64,000 nt of DNA from an uncultured Clostridia bacterium (GCA_944384705.1 CALWUI010000012.1:62001-126000), one strand, 5' to 3'; counted from the first letter of the stretch, positions 50,774 through 60,429 are shown. Notes: generated by a model from the sequence alone, not told the origin. Numbers and translations: made by a program.

Positions 50774-52463
50774 AATAGTTTCTAAATTAATTGATGATTT
50801 GAAATCTATGATTGATCTAGCCGTTAATGATGCTATAAATGCAGGAGAACTTCCGCAAATTTCTGAGAAATTTGATTTCAATATTGAAATTCCTGCCGAT
50901 CATCAAAACGGTGATTTTGCTAGTAATGTGGCTATGGTGAATGCAAAAAAGTTTAAAATACCTCCTATAAAAATTGCAAATGCTATATGTAAAAACTTAA
51001 AATTAAATAACAAAATGATTGATCGATTTGAGATTGCTGGACCTGGATTTATAAATTTTTTTCTTTCTAAAAACTTTTTTGCTTCTGTCATTAATGAAAT
51101 TCTAGAGTTAAAAGAAGACTATGGGCATTCAAATTTTGGTAATGGCAAAAAAGTTTTAGTTGAGTTTGTTTCTGCCAATCCTACCGGACCTATGCATATG
51201 GGCAATGCTAGAGGTGGTGCACTTGGAGATTGTTTGGCAGCGGTACTAGATGCTGCAGGATATAATGTTAAAAGAGAATTTTATATAAATGATGCTGGAA
51301 ATCAGATAGAAAAATTTGCTATGTCACTTGATATTAGATATCTTCAATTATTTTTCGGAGAAGAAAGCTATACTTTGCCGGAAGATAGCTATCATGGCGA
51401 GGATATTAAGGATTTGGCCAAAGATTTTATGGATATAAATGGCAATAGTTATTTAAATGTTGATTCTGAAATTAGAAAAAAAGCTTTAGTAGACTTTGCT
51501 CTTCCTAAAAATATAAATAAAATGAAATCTGACCTTGAAAAATACAGAATTAAATTCGATCGGTGGTTCCATGAGATTGATTTGTATAATAACGGCGAAA
51601 TAGCTGAAACTATACAGATTTTAAAAGATAACAATATGACTTATGATTTGGATGGTGCGCTTTGGTATAAAGCTACCAAATCTGGAGCTGAAAAAGATGA
51701 AGTTTTAATTCGTCAAAATGGGAATCCTACCTATTTTGCAGCTGATATTGCCTATCATAGAAATAAATTTTTTAAACGCGGTTTTGATATATGTATAGAT
51801 ATTTGGGGAGCTGATCATCATGGGCATGTTGCCCGAATGAAAGGTGCTATGAATGCTATAGGTCTTGACGGAAACAACCTCGATATTATTTTAATGCAGC
51901 TTGTTAAACTTGTTAAAGATGGCAAAGTTGTTCGAATGAGCAAACGGACGGGAAAAGCAATCCAGTTATCTGACCTTTTAGATGAGGTTCCTGTAGACTC
52001 TGCAAGATTTTTATTCAATATGCGGGAGGCTAGCTCTCAGATGGATTTTGACCTTAATCTAGCCGTTAAAGAAGACGCTCAAAATCCGGTTTATTATGTT
52101 CAATATGCTCATGCTAGAATATGCAGTATTTTAAAAAACCTAGAAAAAGAAAATATCAAACCTAAAAGCTGTTCGGATAAAGAACTTTTTCTTCTTAACT
52201 CAGAAGAAGAAATTGATTTAATTCGACATCTTTCGCTTTACACTACAGAAATAATTAACGCAGCTAAAAGTTATGATCCAGCTAAAATTACTCGTTATGT
52301 TATTACTTTGGCTACTTTGTTTCATAAATTTTATAACTCTTGTCGAGTTAAATGCGAAAATGAAGATTTAATGTCTGCTCGAATCAATCTTTGCTTGTGT
52401 GTAAAAATAGTTATATGTAATATCCTAAATATGTTTAAAATAAACGTTCCAGAAAGCATGTAA
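50766..52463 (+). CDS. argS: arginine--tRNA ligase
   Basis: A 565-residue class I synthetase. The N-terminal Add-1 domain (about residues 1-120) precedes the HIGH-type motif ANPTGPMHMGNARGG, the IWGADHHGHVARMK segment, the KMSKS-equivalent VVRMSKRTGKAI, and the DALR anticodon-binding domain (QNPVYYVQYAHARICSI ...). AAGGAGG lies nine bases before ATG. The length fits the family. No T-box leader precedes it; it is expressed with murI and DUF1934. Confidence 0.96.
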   Translation: MSKIVSKLIDDLKSMIDLAVNDAINAGELPQISEKFDFNIEIPADHQNGDFASNVAMVNAKKFKIPPIKIANAICKNLKLNNKMIDRFEIAGPGFINFFLSKNFFASVINEILELKEDYGHSNFGNGKKVLVEFVSANPTGPMHMGNARGGALGDCLAAVLDAAGYNVKREFYINDAGNQIEKFAMSLDIRYLQLFFGEESYTLPEDSYHGEDIKDLAKDFMDINGNSYLNVDSEIRKKALVDFALPKNINKMKSDLEKYRIKFDRWFHEIDLYNNGEIAETIQILKDNNMTYDLDGALWYKATKSGAEKDEVLIRQNGNPTYFAADIAYHRNKFFKRGFDICIDIWGADHHGHVARMKGAMNAIGLDGNNLDIILMQLVKLVKDGKVVRMSKRTGKAIQLSDLLDEVPVDSARFLFNMREASSQMDFDLNLAVKEDAQNPVYYVQYAHARICSILKNLEKENIKPKSCSDKELFLLNSEEEIDLIRHLSLYTTEIINAAKSYDPAKITRYVITLATLFHKFYNSCRVKCENEDLMSARINLCLCVKIVICNILNMFKINVPESM

Positions 52464-52471
52464 GAATGTTG

Positions 52472-52520
52472 CAAAGTAAAATCGCGCCGCACTATATCGC
52501 GCGGCACTTTAATTTTTATT
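52472..52520. terminator. convergent terminator between argS and a flavodoxin-like gene
   Basis: A GC-rich hairpin stands out in AT-rich surroundings: GCCGC pairs with GCGGC, flanked by AAAGT / ACTTT. It is followed by TTTAATTTTTATT on the plus strand. It lies 9 bp after the argS stop and reaches into the last codons of the opposite gene. Confidence 0.6.
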
Positions 52521-53049
52521 CATTTGATATAATTTCTTTTACAAATTTTTTCAATCGTTCATCTTGGCCTTTATAAATCTTTATTGCATGTACTTCATTT
52601 AAAGAATCGACTAAAACTTTCAGATCATTCAAATCAGTAACTTCATTTACATTTGGAGCAACTGTATATACAATTACTTTTTTATTTTTGAACCTGTTCT
52701 TCAGCATATAACTTCCTAATATAGGAGAGAATCTCCCGATATAAACAGCAGAACCAAAAATCAGAAGATCGTACTCACTTAAAATATAATTAAGCTCATC
52801 AGAGGGATAATTTATAGTAACTGTATAGCCATATTGAGCCAAACAATCAGCAATAACTTTAGTTAAGTTTGTAGCCACATTATTCTTACTGGGTTGATAG
52901 ATAATAAGTGCCTTTTTGGCTCCCTCACCCACTATTTTTTCATCTGAAGCATGCGTAAAATTCAGTATTTTTAAATTATTCTTTAGCCAAAATGAAACAA
53001 TAAACAGCACAAATAAAGCAACGAAAAATAGTATCCCTAAAAATTCCAC
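52516..53049 (-). CDS. membrane-anchored flavodoxin-domain protein
   Basis: A 177-residue protein with an N-terminal transmembrane helix (about residues 3-22) and a flavodoxin-type domain beginning KALIIYQPSKNNVATNLTKVIAD (FMN-phosphate loop region) followed by LLIFGSAVYIGRFSPILGSYM. It resembles short flavodoxins/HemG-like proteins, but the membrane anchor is unusual. The GTG at 53049 is preferred with GGAG nine bases upstream; a TTG at 53064 overlaps that site. It lies 33 bp after the thioesterase gene, probably the same transcript. Confidence 0.75.
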   Translation of the reverse strand: MEFLGILFFVALFVLFIVSFWLKNNLKILNFTHASDEKIVGEGAKKALIIYQPSKNNVATNLTKVIADCLAQYGYTVTINYPSDELNYILSEYDLLIFGSAVYIGRFSPILGSYMLKNRFKNKKVIVYTVAPNVNEVTDLNDLKVLVDSLNEVHAIKIYKGQDERLKKFVKEIISNE

Positions 53050-53082
53050 TTTAATCGTCTCCAAAAATATTCATATACAAAA

Positions 53083-53472
53083 CTATTTTGCCTTCTTCAC
53101 AAGAGCTTTCATAGTAAAATATTGTATGTCAACTATTTTCCTTTCATGAATTCCCGCACCCATAACGCCAAAAGGGTCCAATGCCCTTACTTCAAAAGTT
53201 AAAATTTTGCCATCTATTTTTATAAGTTCTGATTCAAATTTTACAGTGGTTCCAACAGGTGTAGGGCAAAAATGTTGAATATTCATTGATTTCCCAACTG
53301 TACATAGACCCGCATCAAGATGCTCTGCCAAGCTTCTGCATGCAGTGGATTCCATTAAAGCAATCATTGCAGAAGTCGCAAAAACATCTAACCCTCCTGT
53401 ACACATAGCTTTAGCCGTATCCTTATCTTGTATAGTATAAGTTAATTCTCCTTTTATACCTAAATTCAACAA
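53083..53472 (-). CDS. FlK-like hotdog-fold thioesterase
   Basis: A 129-residue single hotdog domain similar to fluoroacetyl-CoA thioesterase-like proteins. The putative catalytic set is Thr33 (FATSAMIALME), Glu41 and His67 (NIQHFCPTPVG), matching the Thr/Glu/His triad of FlK. GTTVKFESELIKIDGKILTFEVRALD and the DPFGVMGAGIHERKIVD segment complete the fold. The natural substrate of the clostridial members is unknown. Start TTG lies six bases after GGAGGG, under a consensus promoter. Confidence 0.82.
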   Translation of the reverse strand: MLNLGIKGELTYTIQDKDTAKAMCTGGLDVFATSAMIALMESTACRSLAEHLDAGLCTVGKSMNIQHFCPTPVGTTVKFESELIKIDGKILTFEVRALDPFGVMGAGIHERKIVDIQYFTMKALVKKAK

Positions 53473-53539
53473 AATAATCCCTCCTCACACATGTATTTAT
53501 CAACTAATCGTCCAACTTTTTAATTAAATAAACATATTG

Positions 53540-53568
53540 ATTATATAACAATTAAACTAATTTGTCAA
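53540..53568 (-). promoter_or_regulatory. fully consensus sigma-A promoter
   Basis: Minus strand TTGACA (53568-53563), 17-bp spacer, TATAAT (53545-53540): the only promoter in the window matching the consensus at all 12 positions. It drives the thioesterase-flavodoxin pair with a leader of about 60 bases. Confidence 0.75.
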
Positions 53569-53660
53569 CAAAAACCTATTAAATTATAATAATTTTATTG
53601 TATAGATATTTGCTAAAGTTTATTCTTTAAATTTAAAAAATATGATTCCAGATATAATTT

Positions 53661-54032
53661 TTAATCATATAATTTTTTCAAATAATTGACTCCTTCTTCG
53701 ATTTCTTTACTAGAGTAATTATACTTTGACAGGAACTCATCACTAAACTGATGTAGTTCATTAAAAAAGTTCAAAGCGAGTTCAAAGCGCCGTACAGTTT
53801 TTTCTTTTTCTATAGCATTAAAAATAAGATTTTCAGCCTCATTAAAATTTTTTTCAGATAGATATTTTTTTGTCATTCTTTCTAGAATATCATCTTCCAT
53901 TTGAGTTGCAGTATTATCCTCTTCATCCATTTCAAGAATAGATTTAACTTTATCCTTGCCCAATAATATAGCTGCAAAAGTATTTGAAATTGCCTCAATT
54001 TGCCGCTCCATCCAATCTTTTTTTATACTCAT
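53661..54032 (-). CDS. DUF6483-like helical protein
   Basis: A 123-residue, almost wholly alpha-helical soluble protein. WMERQIEAISNTFAAILLGKD at the N terminus resembles the clostridial DUF6483 family, and a tetratricopeptide-like pattern follows (YLSEKNFNEAENLIFNAIE ... ALNFFNELHQFSDEFLSKYNYS). Function unknown. It lies 12 bp after parC on the same strand and may be co-transcribed with it. The stretch downstream to 53473 (188 bp) contains only the thioesterase promoter. Confidence 0.7.
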   Translation of the reverse strand: MSIKKDWMERQIEAISNTFAAILLGKDKVKSILEMDEEDNTATQMEDDILERMTKKYLSEKNFNEAENLIFNAIEKEKTVRRFELALNFFNELHQFSDEFLSKYNYSSKEIEEGVNYLKKLYD

Positions 54033-54044
54033 TTTTTATTCTCC

Positions 54045-56288
54045 TTACAAAGATAATTGTCCCAACTTAATGTCGTCTGTATTTTGTAGACTTCCTGCTG
54101 CAGGTAAATTTTTAGGTCTATACCTTAGCTCATTTTTTAAATCGCCAGGCTGTAGTTTAGATACTTTTATAACACGTTGTCCTTTTTTTAAACTCATAAC
54201 AGATACACCTAGTGTCGTCTTTGTTGATTTAGTCTGAAGCATTCCTGTATTAAAAATTAATATTCTTCCGTCCGAAGAAGCTAATAATACGTCTTTCTCT
54301 TTATCAAAATATTTTATACGCACTAATTTTGATTTATTAGAATATGCACTAATAAGTTTTTTTCTATTTGTTTTTGTTTTATAAGAATCAAGTGATATTT
54401 TCGCAACCTTTCCATTCTCAAAGAAAAATAACATGTTCCCAGAATAATCCTTTGTTGCTACCATATACAATATAGATTCATCTTTGTCAACATCTAGTCT
54501 AGCCGGCATAAACTCACCTAATACACTTGCCTTCATATCTTGAAATTCAGAGACTTTTGATTTATAAACTTGTTGCTTGTCTGTAAAAAATAATAAATCA
54601 AAAGTATTGGTTGCGTCAATAGTCTGAATAATTTCGTCTCCATCTTTTAATTTTTGTTCACTATTCATTCTTAACGATTGAGGCGTAATCTTTTTTAAAT
54701 ATTGATGCTTAGTAAAGAACAAACATACCGGATAATCACGTATCTCTTCAGTTAAAATCGGCTCTTCTATGTCTTCTTTATACAGTAACATAGTCTTTCT
54801 AGGTTTTCCATATTTTTCAGAAATATCTAAAAGCTCTTTGATAATAATTTCTTTTATTTTATTTTCGTCATTAATGATTGACTCTAACTTTTCTATTGAC
54901 TCTTTTAATTTTTTTATTTCATCAATACGATTTAAAATATACTCTCGATTTAAATGTCTTAATTTTATTTCCGCAACGTAGTTGGCTTGAATTTCGTCTA
55001 TAGAAAAGCCATTCATCAAATTTGGCACAACCATAGCCTCTTCTTTGGTATTTCTAATAATTTCTATTGCTTTATCTATATCAATAAGAATTTTCTCTAG
55101 CGCTTTTAACAAATGTAGCTTACTTTTTTGTCCATCAAGTTCAAACTTAGTTCTACGTTTAACACATTTTATTCTAAAATTAATCCACTCACAAATTAAC
55201 GACTTTATTCCTAAAACCTTTGGTACGTCATCAATAAGAACATTAAAATTGCAAGAAAAAGAATCTTCAAGTGGAGTTAATTTATAAAGTTTTCGCATTA
55301 AATTATCTAAAACCACGCCTCTTTTTAAATCTATCGTAATTTTTAAACCATCTATTCCTGTTTCATCACGAATATCTGAAATTTCTTTCAAAGATCCTTT
55401 TTTTATTAATTCAATTACTTTATCTATAATAGCTTCAGAAGTTGTCGTTGGTGGTATACTACTAATATCTATACAATTTTGTGTTTTATCATATGTATAC
55501 CTAGCTCGTATTCTTATGCTACCTTTGCCAGTATTATAAATATCATCCATGATTTTCTCATCATATATAATACTTCCCCCACCAGCAAAGTCTGGAGCCA
55601 AAAGTATTTTACGAATATCTGCTTTAGGGTTTTTAATAAGTGCAATAGTAGCTTTGCAGATTTCCTTAAGATTAAAAGAACAGATAGAGCTTGCCATACC
55701 AACAGCTATACCAGTATTTGCATTGACCAAAATGGAAGGAAATCTTGCTGGCAGCAAAACTGGTTCTTTTAATGTATTATCATAATTATCGACAAAATCC
55801 ACAGTATCTTTGTCTATATCTTTAAACAACTCCTCGCAGATATTATCCAGGCGTGCTTCAGTATATCTTGAAGCCGCACACATCATATCTCGAGAATAGA
55901 ACTTTCCGAAATTACCTTTAGAATCAATATATGGATGCAACAATGCTTCGTATCCGCGACTTAACCTAACCATAGTATCATAAATCGCACTATCTCCATG
56001 TGGATTGAGTTTCATAGTCTGTCCTACGATGTTTGCAGATTTTGTCCGTGCAGAACCAAGCAATCCCATTTTATACATAGTATAGAGTAATTTTCTATGA
56101 GAAGGTTTAAATCCATCTATTTGTGGAATAGCCCTAGATAAAATAACACTAATTGCATACGGCATATAATTTTGTTCTAATGTACTTACAATTTTTTGTT
56201 CTACAATTTCTCCGGCACCATTAATAACACCGTGATTTTTTTCAATATGGCCCATATTGCTTGAAGAATTTTTCCTTTTTGGCGCCAA
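54045..56288 (-). CDS. parC: DNA topoisomerase IV / gyrase-like subunit A
   Basis: A 747-residue type IIA topoisomerase subunit. IPQIDGFKPSHRKLLYTMYKMG, LNPHGDSAIYDTMVRLSR (quinolone-resistance region) and AASRYTEARL with the active-site Tyr are present, followed by the coiled coil and a C-terminal beta-pinwheel with degenerate blades. A gyrase-box QRRGGRG is not seen and the protein is shorter than GyrA, so ParC is favoured. Start TTG lies six bases after AGGTGA. It follows parE by 33 bp. Confidence 0.9.
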   Translation of the reverse strand: MAPKRKNSSSNMGHIEKNHGVINGAGEIVEQKIVSTLEQNYMPYAISVILSRAIPQIDGFKPSHRKLLYTMYKMGLLGSARTKSANIVGQTMKLNPHGDSAIYDTMVRLSRGYEALLHPYIDSKGNFGKFYSRDMMCAASRYTEARLDNICEELFKDIDKDTVDFVDNYDNTLKEPVLLPARFPSILVNANTGIAVGMASSICSFNLKEICKATIALIKNPKADIRKILLAPDFAGGGSIIYDEKIMDDIYNTGKGSIRIRARYTYDKTQNCIDISSIPPTTTSEAIIDKVIELIKKGSLKEISDIRDETGIDGLKITIDLKRGVVLDNLMRKLYKLTPLEDSFSCNFNVLIDDVPKVLGIKSLICEWINFRIKCVKRRTKFELDGQKSKLHLLKALEKILIDIDKAIEIIRNTKEEAMVVPNLMNGFSIDEIQANYVAEIKLRHLNREYILNRIDEIKKLKESIEKLESIINDENKIKEIIIKELLDISEKYGKPRKTMLLYKEDIEEPILTEEIRDYPVCLFFTKHQYLKKITPQSLRMNSEQKLKDGDEIIQTIDATNTFDLLFFTDKQQVYKSKVSEFQDMKASVLGEFMPARLDVDKDESILYMVATKDYSGNMLFFFENGKVAKISLDSYKTKTNRKKLISAYSNKSKLVRIKYFDKEKDVLLASSDGRILIFNTGMLQTKSTKTTLGVSVMSLKKGQRVIKVSKLQPGDLKNELRYRPKNLPAAGSLQNTDDIKLGQLSL

Positions 56289-56321
56289 AATTTTTCACCT
56301 CCATATGCTTTAAATAAATTA

Positions 56322-58304
56322 TTAACTAACATCTGCAACGTCTATATACAGATGTCCATATTTTACAATAAAATTTTTTCTTCCGGCTATGTCATCCCCT
56401 AATAAAACATCAAACATTTGAGCTGTTTTTTGAGCTTCTTCTGGCATAATTTTAATTAACCTACGTGTTTTAGGATTCATCGTAGTTAAATTCATCATAT
56501 CTGGTTCATTTTCGCCCAAGCCTTTAGAGCGCTGTATAGTATATTTTTGATTGTCGATTTTTTCAATAAAGTCGTCTTTTTCCTTTTCAGTATAAGCAAA
56601 ATAAGTTTCGCTTTTTGTATTTATTTCGTATAATGGTGATTCCGCTATAAAGACTTTCCCATCTTCAATAAGCTTTGGCATCAATCTATATATCATCGTA
56701 AGCAAAAGAGTTCTTATCTGAAAGCCGTCCACATCAGCATCGGTACATAAAATAACCTTGCTCCATCTAAGAAGATTGCTGTCAAAAGAATTTAATTCTT
56801 TATTAGCCTTTGATTTAATCTGTACTCCGCAGCCCAAAACTTTTATAAGATCAGTGATGATGTCACTTTTAAAAATTTTATTATAATCTGCTTTTAAACA
56901 ATTTAAAATTTTGCCTCTTATAGGAATAATCGCCTGAAAGTTTGGGTCTCTCGCTTGCTTGCAAGCACCTAAAGCGGAGTCTCCCTCAACAATAAAAAGT
57001 TCGCGCTCATTAACATTTCTGCTCCTACAATCCACAAATTTTGAAACCCGATTCGTTATATCCATATTGCTTGATAATTTCTTTTTTATATTAAGCCGAG
57101 TTTTTTCAGCGTCCTCGCGGCTTCTTTTATTTACAAGCACCTGAGTTGCAATTTTTTCTGCATCAGTAGGATTTTCTATAAAATAAACTTCTAACCTATG
57201 CTTGAACATGTCAGTCATAGCATCTTGAATACCTTTGTTCGTTATAGATTTTTTCGTCTGGTTCTCATAAGAAGTAACGTTTGAAAAAGACGAGACCACA
57301 ATTACCAAACAGTCTTCAACATCGGCAAAAGTTATTTTACTCTCATTTTTGTTATATTTTCCATTTTGTTTTAGATAAGCATCTATCTGAGACACAAACG
57401 AACTCTTTACAGCTTTTTCTGGAGCGCCACCATATTCCAGCCAACTTGAATTATGATAATATTCCGATAAACTTATTTTGTTTGAAAACGCGAAAGCAAC
57501 ATTTATTTTTGTTTTATAAAATGGCTTATCTTCACGATCTCTAACCTTTTTTTCATCTGACCAAAACTGAACAGGCGTTAAATAGTCCTCACCCACCAAT
57601 TCTTTTACATGATCTATAATGCCATTTTTGTATTTAAATTCTGTTACATCAAAAGTTTCTCCAACTTGATTTTTAAACACAAACTTTAAGCCAGCATTAA
57701 CAATAGCTTGCCGTTTTATTGTATCCAAAAAGTATTCTGGTTTAACATCTATATCTGTAAAAACATCAATATCAGGCTTCCAATGGATTTTTGTTCCCGT
57801 GTCAGGTTTATCATAAGGTTCTTTTTTTAACCCACCGATATTTTCTCCTTTTTCAAAGCGCAAAAAATAAATAAATCCGTCACGTTTTATTTCAACATTC
57901 ATGTACTCAGAAGCATACTGTGTTGAACACAAACCTAGCCCATTTAGTCCTAAAGAATATTCATAATTTTGCTCTGAATTATTATTATATTTTCCTCCTG
58001 CATACAGTTCACAAAAAAGGAGTTGCCAATTAAATTTATTTTCATTTTTATTAAAGTCAACAGGAATACCTCTACCATGGTCTTCTACTTCAATCGAGCC
58101 ATCTTCAAATAAAGTTACAATTATTTCGTTTCCAAAGCCTTCTCTTGCTTCATCTATAGAATTCGATAAAATTTCAAAAATAGAATGCTGACAGCCTTCT
58201 ATTCCATCCGAACCAAAAATAACAGCCGGTCGCTTACGAACTCGCTCCGCCCCTTTTAGTGAAGAGATGCTTTCATTTCCATAAGATTTATTTTTTAATT
58301 CCAT
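56322..58304 (-). CDS. parE: DNA topoisomerase IV / gyrase-like subunit B
   Basis: A 660-residue GHKL ATPase subunit. SNSIDEAREGFGNEIIV (Asn/Glu/Asp of ATP site), DHGRGIPVDF, GLNGLGLCSTQYASEYMNV and the TOPRIM elements LFIVEGDSALGACKQARD and VILCTDADVDGFQIRTLLLT are intact, and RSKGLGENEPDMM is near the C terminus. Together with the next gene it forms the chromosome-decatenating enzyme. A strong -35 (TTGACA) lies about 60 bp upstream. Confidence 0.92.
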   Translation of the reverse strand: MELKNKSYGNESISSLKGAERVRKRPAVIFGSDGIEGCQHSIFEILSNSIDEAREGFGNEIIVTLFEDGSIEVEDHGRGIPVDFNKNENKFNWQLLFCELYAGGKYNNNSEQNYEYSLGLNGLGLCSTQYASEYMNVEIKRDGFIYFLRFEKGENIGGLKKEPYDKPDTGTKIHWKPDIDVFTDIDVKPEYFLDTIKRQAIVNAGLKFVFKNQVGETFDVTEFKYKNGIIDHVKELVGEDYLTPVQFWSDEKKVRDREDKPFYKTKINVAFAFSNKISLSEYYHNSSWLEYGGAPEKAVKSSFVSQIDAYLKQNGKYNKNESKITFADVEDCLVIVVSSFSNVTSYENQTKKSITNKGIQDAMTDMFKHRLEVYFIENPTDAEKIATQVLVNKRSREDAEKTRLNIKKKLSSNMDITNRVSKFVDCRSRNVNERELFIVEGDSALGACKQARDPNFQAIIPIRGKILNCLKADYNKIFKSDIITDLIKVLGCGVQIKSKANKELNSFDSNLLRWSKVILCTDADVDGFQIRTLLLTMIYRLMPKLIEDGKVFIAESPLYEINTKSETYFAYTEKEKDDFIEKIDNQKYTIQRSKGLGENEPDMMNLTTMNPKTRRLIKIMPEEAQKTAQMFDVLLGDDIAGRKNFIVKYGHLYIDVADVS

Positions 58305-58338
58305 AACTTCACTCCAACTTTACATCTTTTACTTTATA

Positions 58339-58368
58339 ATCCTATCTCAAACGTCCAAGTTTTGTCAA
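58339..58368 (-). promoter_or_regulatory. parE: promoter of parE-parC
   Basis: Minus strand TTGACA (58368-58363) and TAGGAT (58344-58339) with an 18-bp spacer, leaving a leader of about 30 bases. Confidence 0.5.
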
Positions 58369-58437
58369 GTTTAAGCATCTAAACAAATATTCACTAAAGC
58401 TCGAAGTAATCTCTAATAATTAAAGATTTTTTAATAT

Positions 58438-59391
58438 CTAAGCCTGAGTAATTAACAAATCACATTGACCTTTTATATAATAATTCTTTATTTTTGCCGG
58501 AATAAAAAACGTATCTCCTAAATTAGCATTATAATAGATATTGTTATAAACAATGATTCCTTTTCCAGAAATAAATTGAATAATATCAAAATTATCTCTA
58601 CTTTTATTAAAAACCATGTCTTTACTAATTGTTATCTTTCTAACTTTAAAATATTCACATTCAAAATTAGAAAAATTCTCCTTTAGTTGCAAATTTACAT
58701 CAGTCCTTTTAAAGTTTAAAATCTCCACCGCTCTATCGATATGAAGCTCTCTTAACTTGCCGTTACAATCAACTCTATCATAGTCATAGATTCTAAATGT
58801 AGTATTAGAATTTTGCTGTATTTCTGCCACTAAAGCGCCTTTTCCTAATGCATGTATTGTTCCTGCTGGAATATAATACGCCTCTCCTTTTTTTATATTT
58901 ATTTTATTAAGAAGGCCACAAGTTGTTTTAGTTTTTATGCTGTTTATAAATTCTTTTTTAGAAATATCCTCCTTAAATCCGTAGTATATATAAGAATCTT
59001 TATCGCAGTCTACTATATACCAAAATTCTGATTTAGCTGATTCACCCATATCTGTATTAGCATTACCCTCTGATGGGTGCACTTGAATAGAAAGGTCTTT
59101 TTGAGCATCTATAAGCTTTACAATTATAGGAAACACCAAATTGTTTTTTCCTAAAAAATCAGATTTAGAAAGATTCACGATTTCTTGCAAAGTTTTTCCT
59201 CTAAAAATGCCATCTGAAATTGTAGTAAGACCTGCTAAATTACAAGATACTTCCCAGCTTTCTGCAATGGTAGAAAATTCACTGTCTTTATCTTTATTAA
59301 AATGTTCTAGTAATCTAGTTCCTCCCCAAATATAATTTTTATAAACAGGCTGCATTTTCATTGGATAATAGTTTAATTCTTGTTTTTTCAT
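58438..59391 (-). CDS. manA: mannose-6-phosphate isomerase, class I
   Basis: A 317-residue cupin isomerase interconverting fructose-6-phosphate and mannose-6-phosphate. Zinc-site and active-site motifs are KLIDAQKDLSIQVHPSE (Gln, His), KSEFWYIVDC (Glu) and YYIPAGTIHALGKGALVAEIQQNSNTTFRIYDYDR (His and Arg). Length fits the short Firmicute type. With manC at 1.7 kb it supplies GDP-mannose precursors. Start ATG follows AAAGAGTATAAAT. It is downstream of a GT8 gene on the same strand, separated by a terminator. Confidence 0.92.
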   Translation of the reverse strand: MKKQELNYYPMKMQPVYKNYIWGGTRLLEHFNKDKDSEFSTIAESWEVSCNLAGLTTISDGIFRGKTLQEIVNLSKSDFLGKNNLVFPIIVKLIDAQKDLSIQVHPSEGNANTDMGESAKSEFWYIVDCDKDSYIYYGFKEDISKKEFINSIKTKTTCGLLNKINIKKGEAYYIPAGTIHALGKGALVAEIQQNSNTTFRIYDYDRVDCNGKLRELHIDRAVEILNFKRTDVNLQLKENFSNFECEYFKVRKITISKDMVFNKSRDNFDIIQFISGKGIIVYNNIYYNANLGDTFFIPAKIKNYYIKGQCDLLITQA

Positions 59392-59413
59392 ATTTATACT
59401 CTTTTCTTTTGAT

Positions 59414-59449
59414 AAAAAAATACAAGGAAGCCAGCCTCCAAATTGGCTT
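59414..59449 (-). terminator. terminator after the GT8 gene
   Basis: Minus strand AAGCCA pairs with TGGCTT (59449-59428) and is followed by CCTTGTATTTTTTT. It lies 15 bp after the glycosyltransferase stop and ahead of manA. Confidence 0.6.
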
Positions 59450-59463
59450 ACAGAAAGTTTTTA

Positions 59464-60429
59464 TCATATCGCATACTTTTCTCTAATTTCGCTAAAATAA
59501 TCTGTTTTAGCAGCATATTCCCACCACAAGCTTTTTCTATTAACCTCTTCTTTAGACCATGGCTTATACACATAATGCAATATTATTGGATTTTTATAAG
59601 CGCTCCATATTTCTTCTTCTGAATATCTATCTGATGCTATTAACCTATTTGAATAATCATTAACCATGTTTGCATCAGTAAAATTAAACATTCCATATTT
59701 TGCTGGCAAAGCACCTATATAACCATTACATAATACATTTATAACCGTTTGATCATGTTGTATGAGTTTCTCATTATTTTTTGCAATAAATTTTTCAAAT
59801 TCCGTTTCCATATTGTTTTCTCTTAAATTTTTTAAGTTTATTAACATTACTCCTGCACATATGTAATGATCACCTTTAAAATTAAAGCAAGGCATAGGAT
59901 AAGGATAGTCTAAAAAACACCTATAATACAGATTTTCCATATTTAAACTAAACATATCACTCAAATCATCAAAAATCAATGTATCTCCGTCTAACCAAAT
60001 AATACTATCCTGTTCAGGTAATAAACTCGATAAAGATAAGCGGTAATATGAAGGTGTTGATAATGGAGTCCTAATATGGTCTGCGACATTTGCATTTTTA
60101 TATTTATCTTGCATATCAATTAAAGTAATTTTGCATCTATTTTCATATTTTCTTTGCAAACTTAATATTTTTTGTTTATTTTCTTCCTCAAAATTTCCAG
60201 GAATCATAATATAAATGTCGTAATAAGTATCATTTTTTGAATTTGTCAGCAAAGAGGTTATAGATACTATCGTAGGGTAAGTATAGTTATCGTCAGCAGC
60301 CATGGCAACTGCAATATTATTTTGAGCTTTTGTTCCTTTGCTTTTAAAAAAAGTAAAACCAATACTAACCAAAATTGCAACACAAATCACTATTATGCTC
60401 CAAATTTTAGCCTTGGGAAACTTTTTCAT
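59464..60429 (-). CDS. GT8-family glycosyltransferase with N-terminal membrane anchor
   Basis: A 321-residue protein. Residues 11-29 are a hydrophobic helix after a Lys-rich start (MKKFPKAK). The rest is a GT8 domain with NIAVAMAADDNYTYPTIVSI, the metal-binding D-x-D in WLDGDTLIFDDLSDMF, YICAGVMLINLKNLRE and HYVYKPWSKE. GT8 enzymes transfer galactose or glucose from UDP-sugars in the cytoplasm; a signal-anchor in front of the domain is unusual for bacteria. Start ATG follows AGAGGAGTTTGCTTAC. tRNA-Ser lies upstream. Confidence 0.85.
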   Translation of the reverse strand: MKKFPKAKIWSIIVICVAILVSIGFTFFKSKGTKAQNNIAVAMAADDNYTYPTIVSITSLLTNSKNDTYYDIYIMIPGNFEEENKQKILSLQRKYENRCKITLIDMQDKYKNANVADHIRTPLSTPSYYRLSLSSLLPEQDSIIWLDGDTLIFDDLSDMFSLNMENLYYRCFLDYPYPMPCFNFKGDHYICAGVMLINLKNLRENNMETEFEKFIAKNNEKLIQHDQTVINVLCNGYIGALPAKYGMFNFTDANMVNDYSNRLIASDRYSEEEIWSAYKNPIILHYVYKPWSKEEVNRKSLWWEYAAKTDYFSEIREKYAI

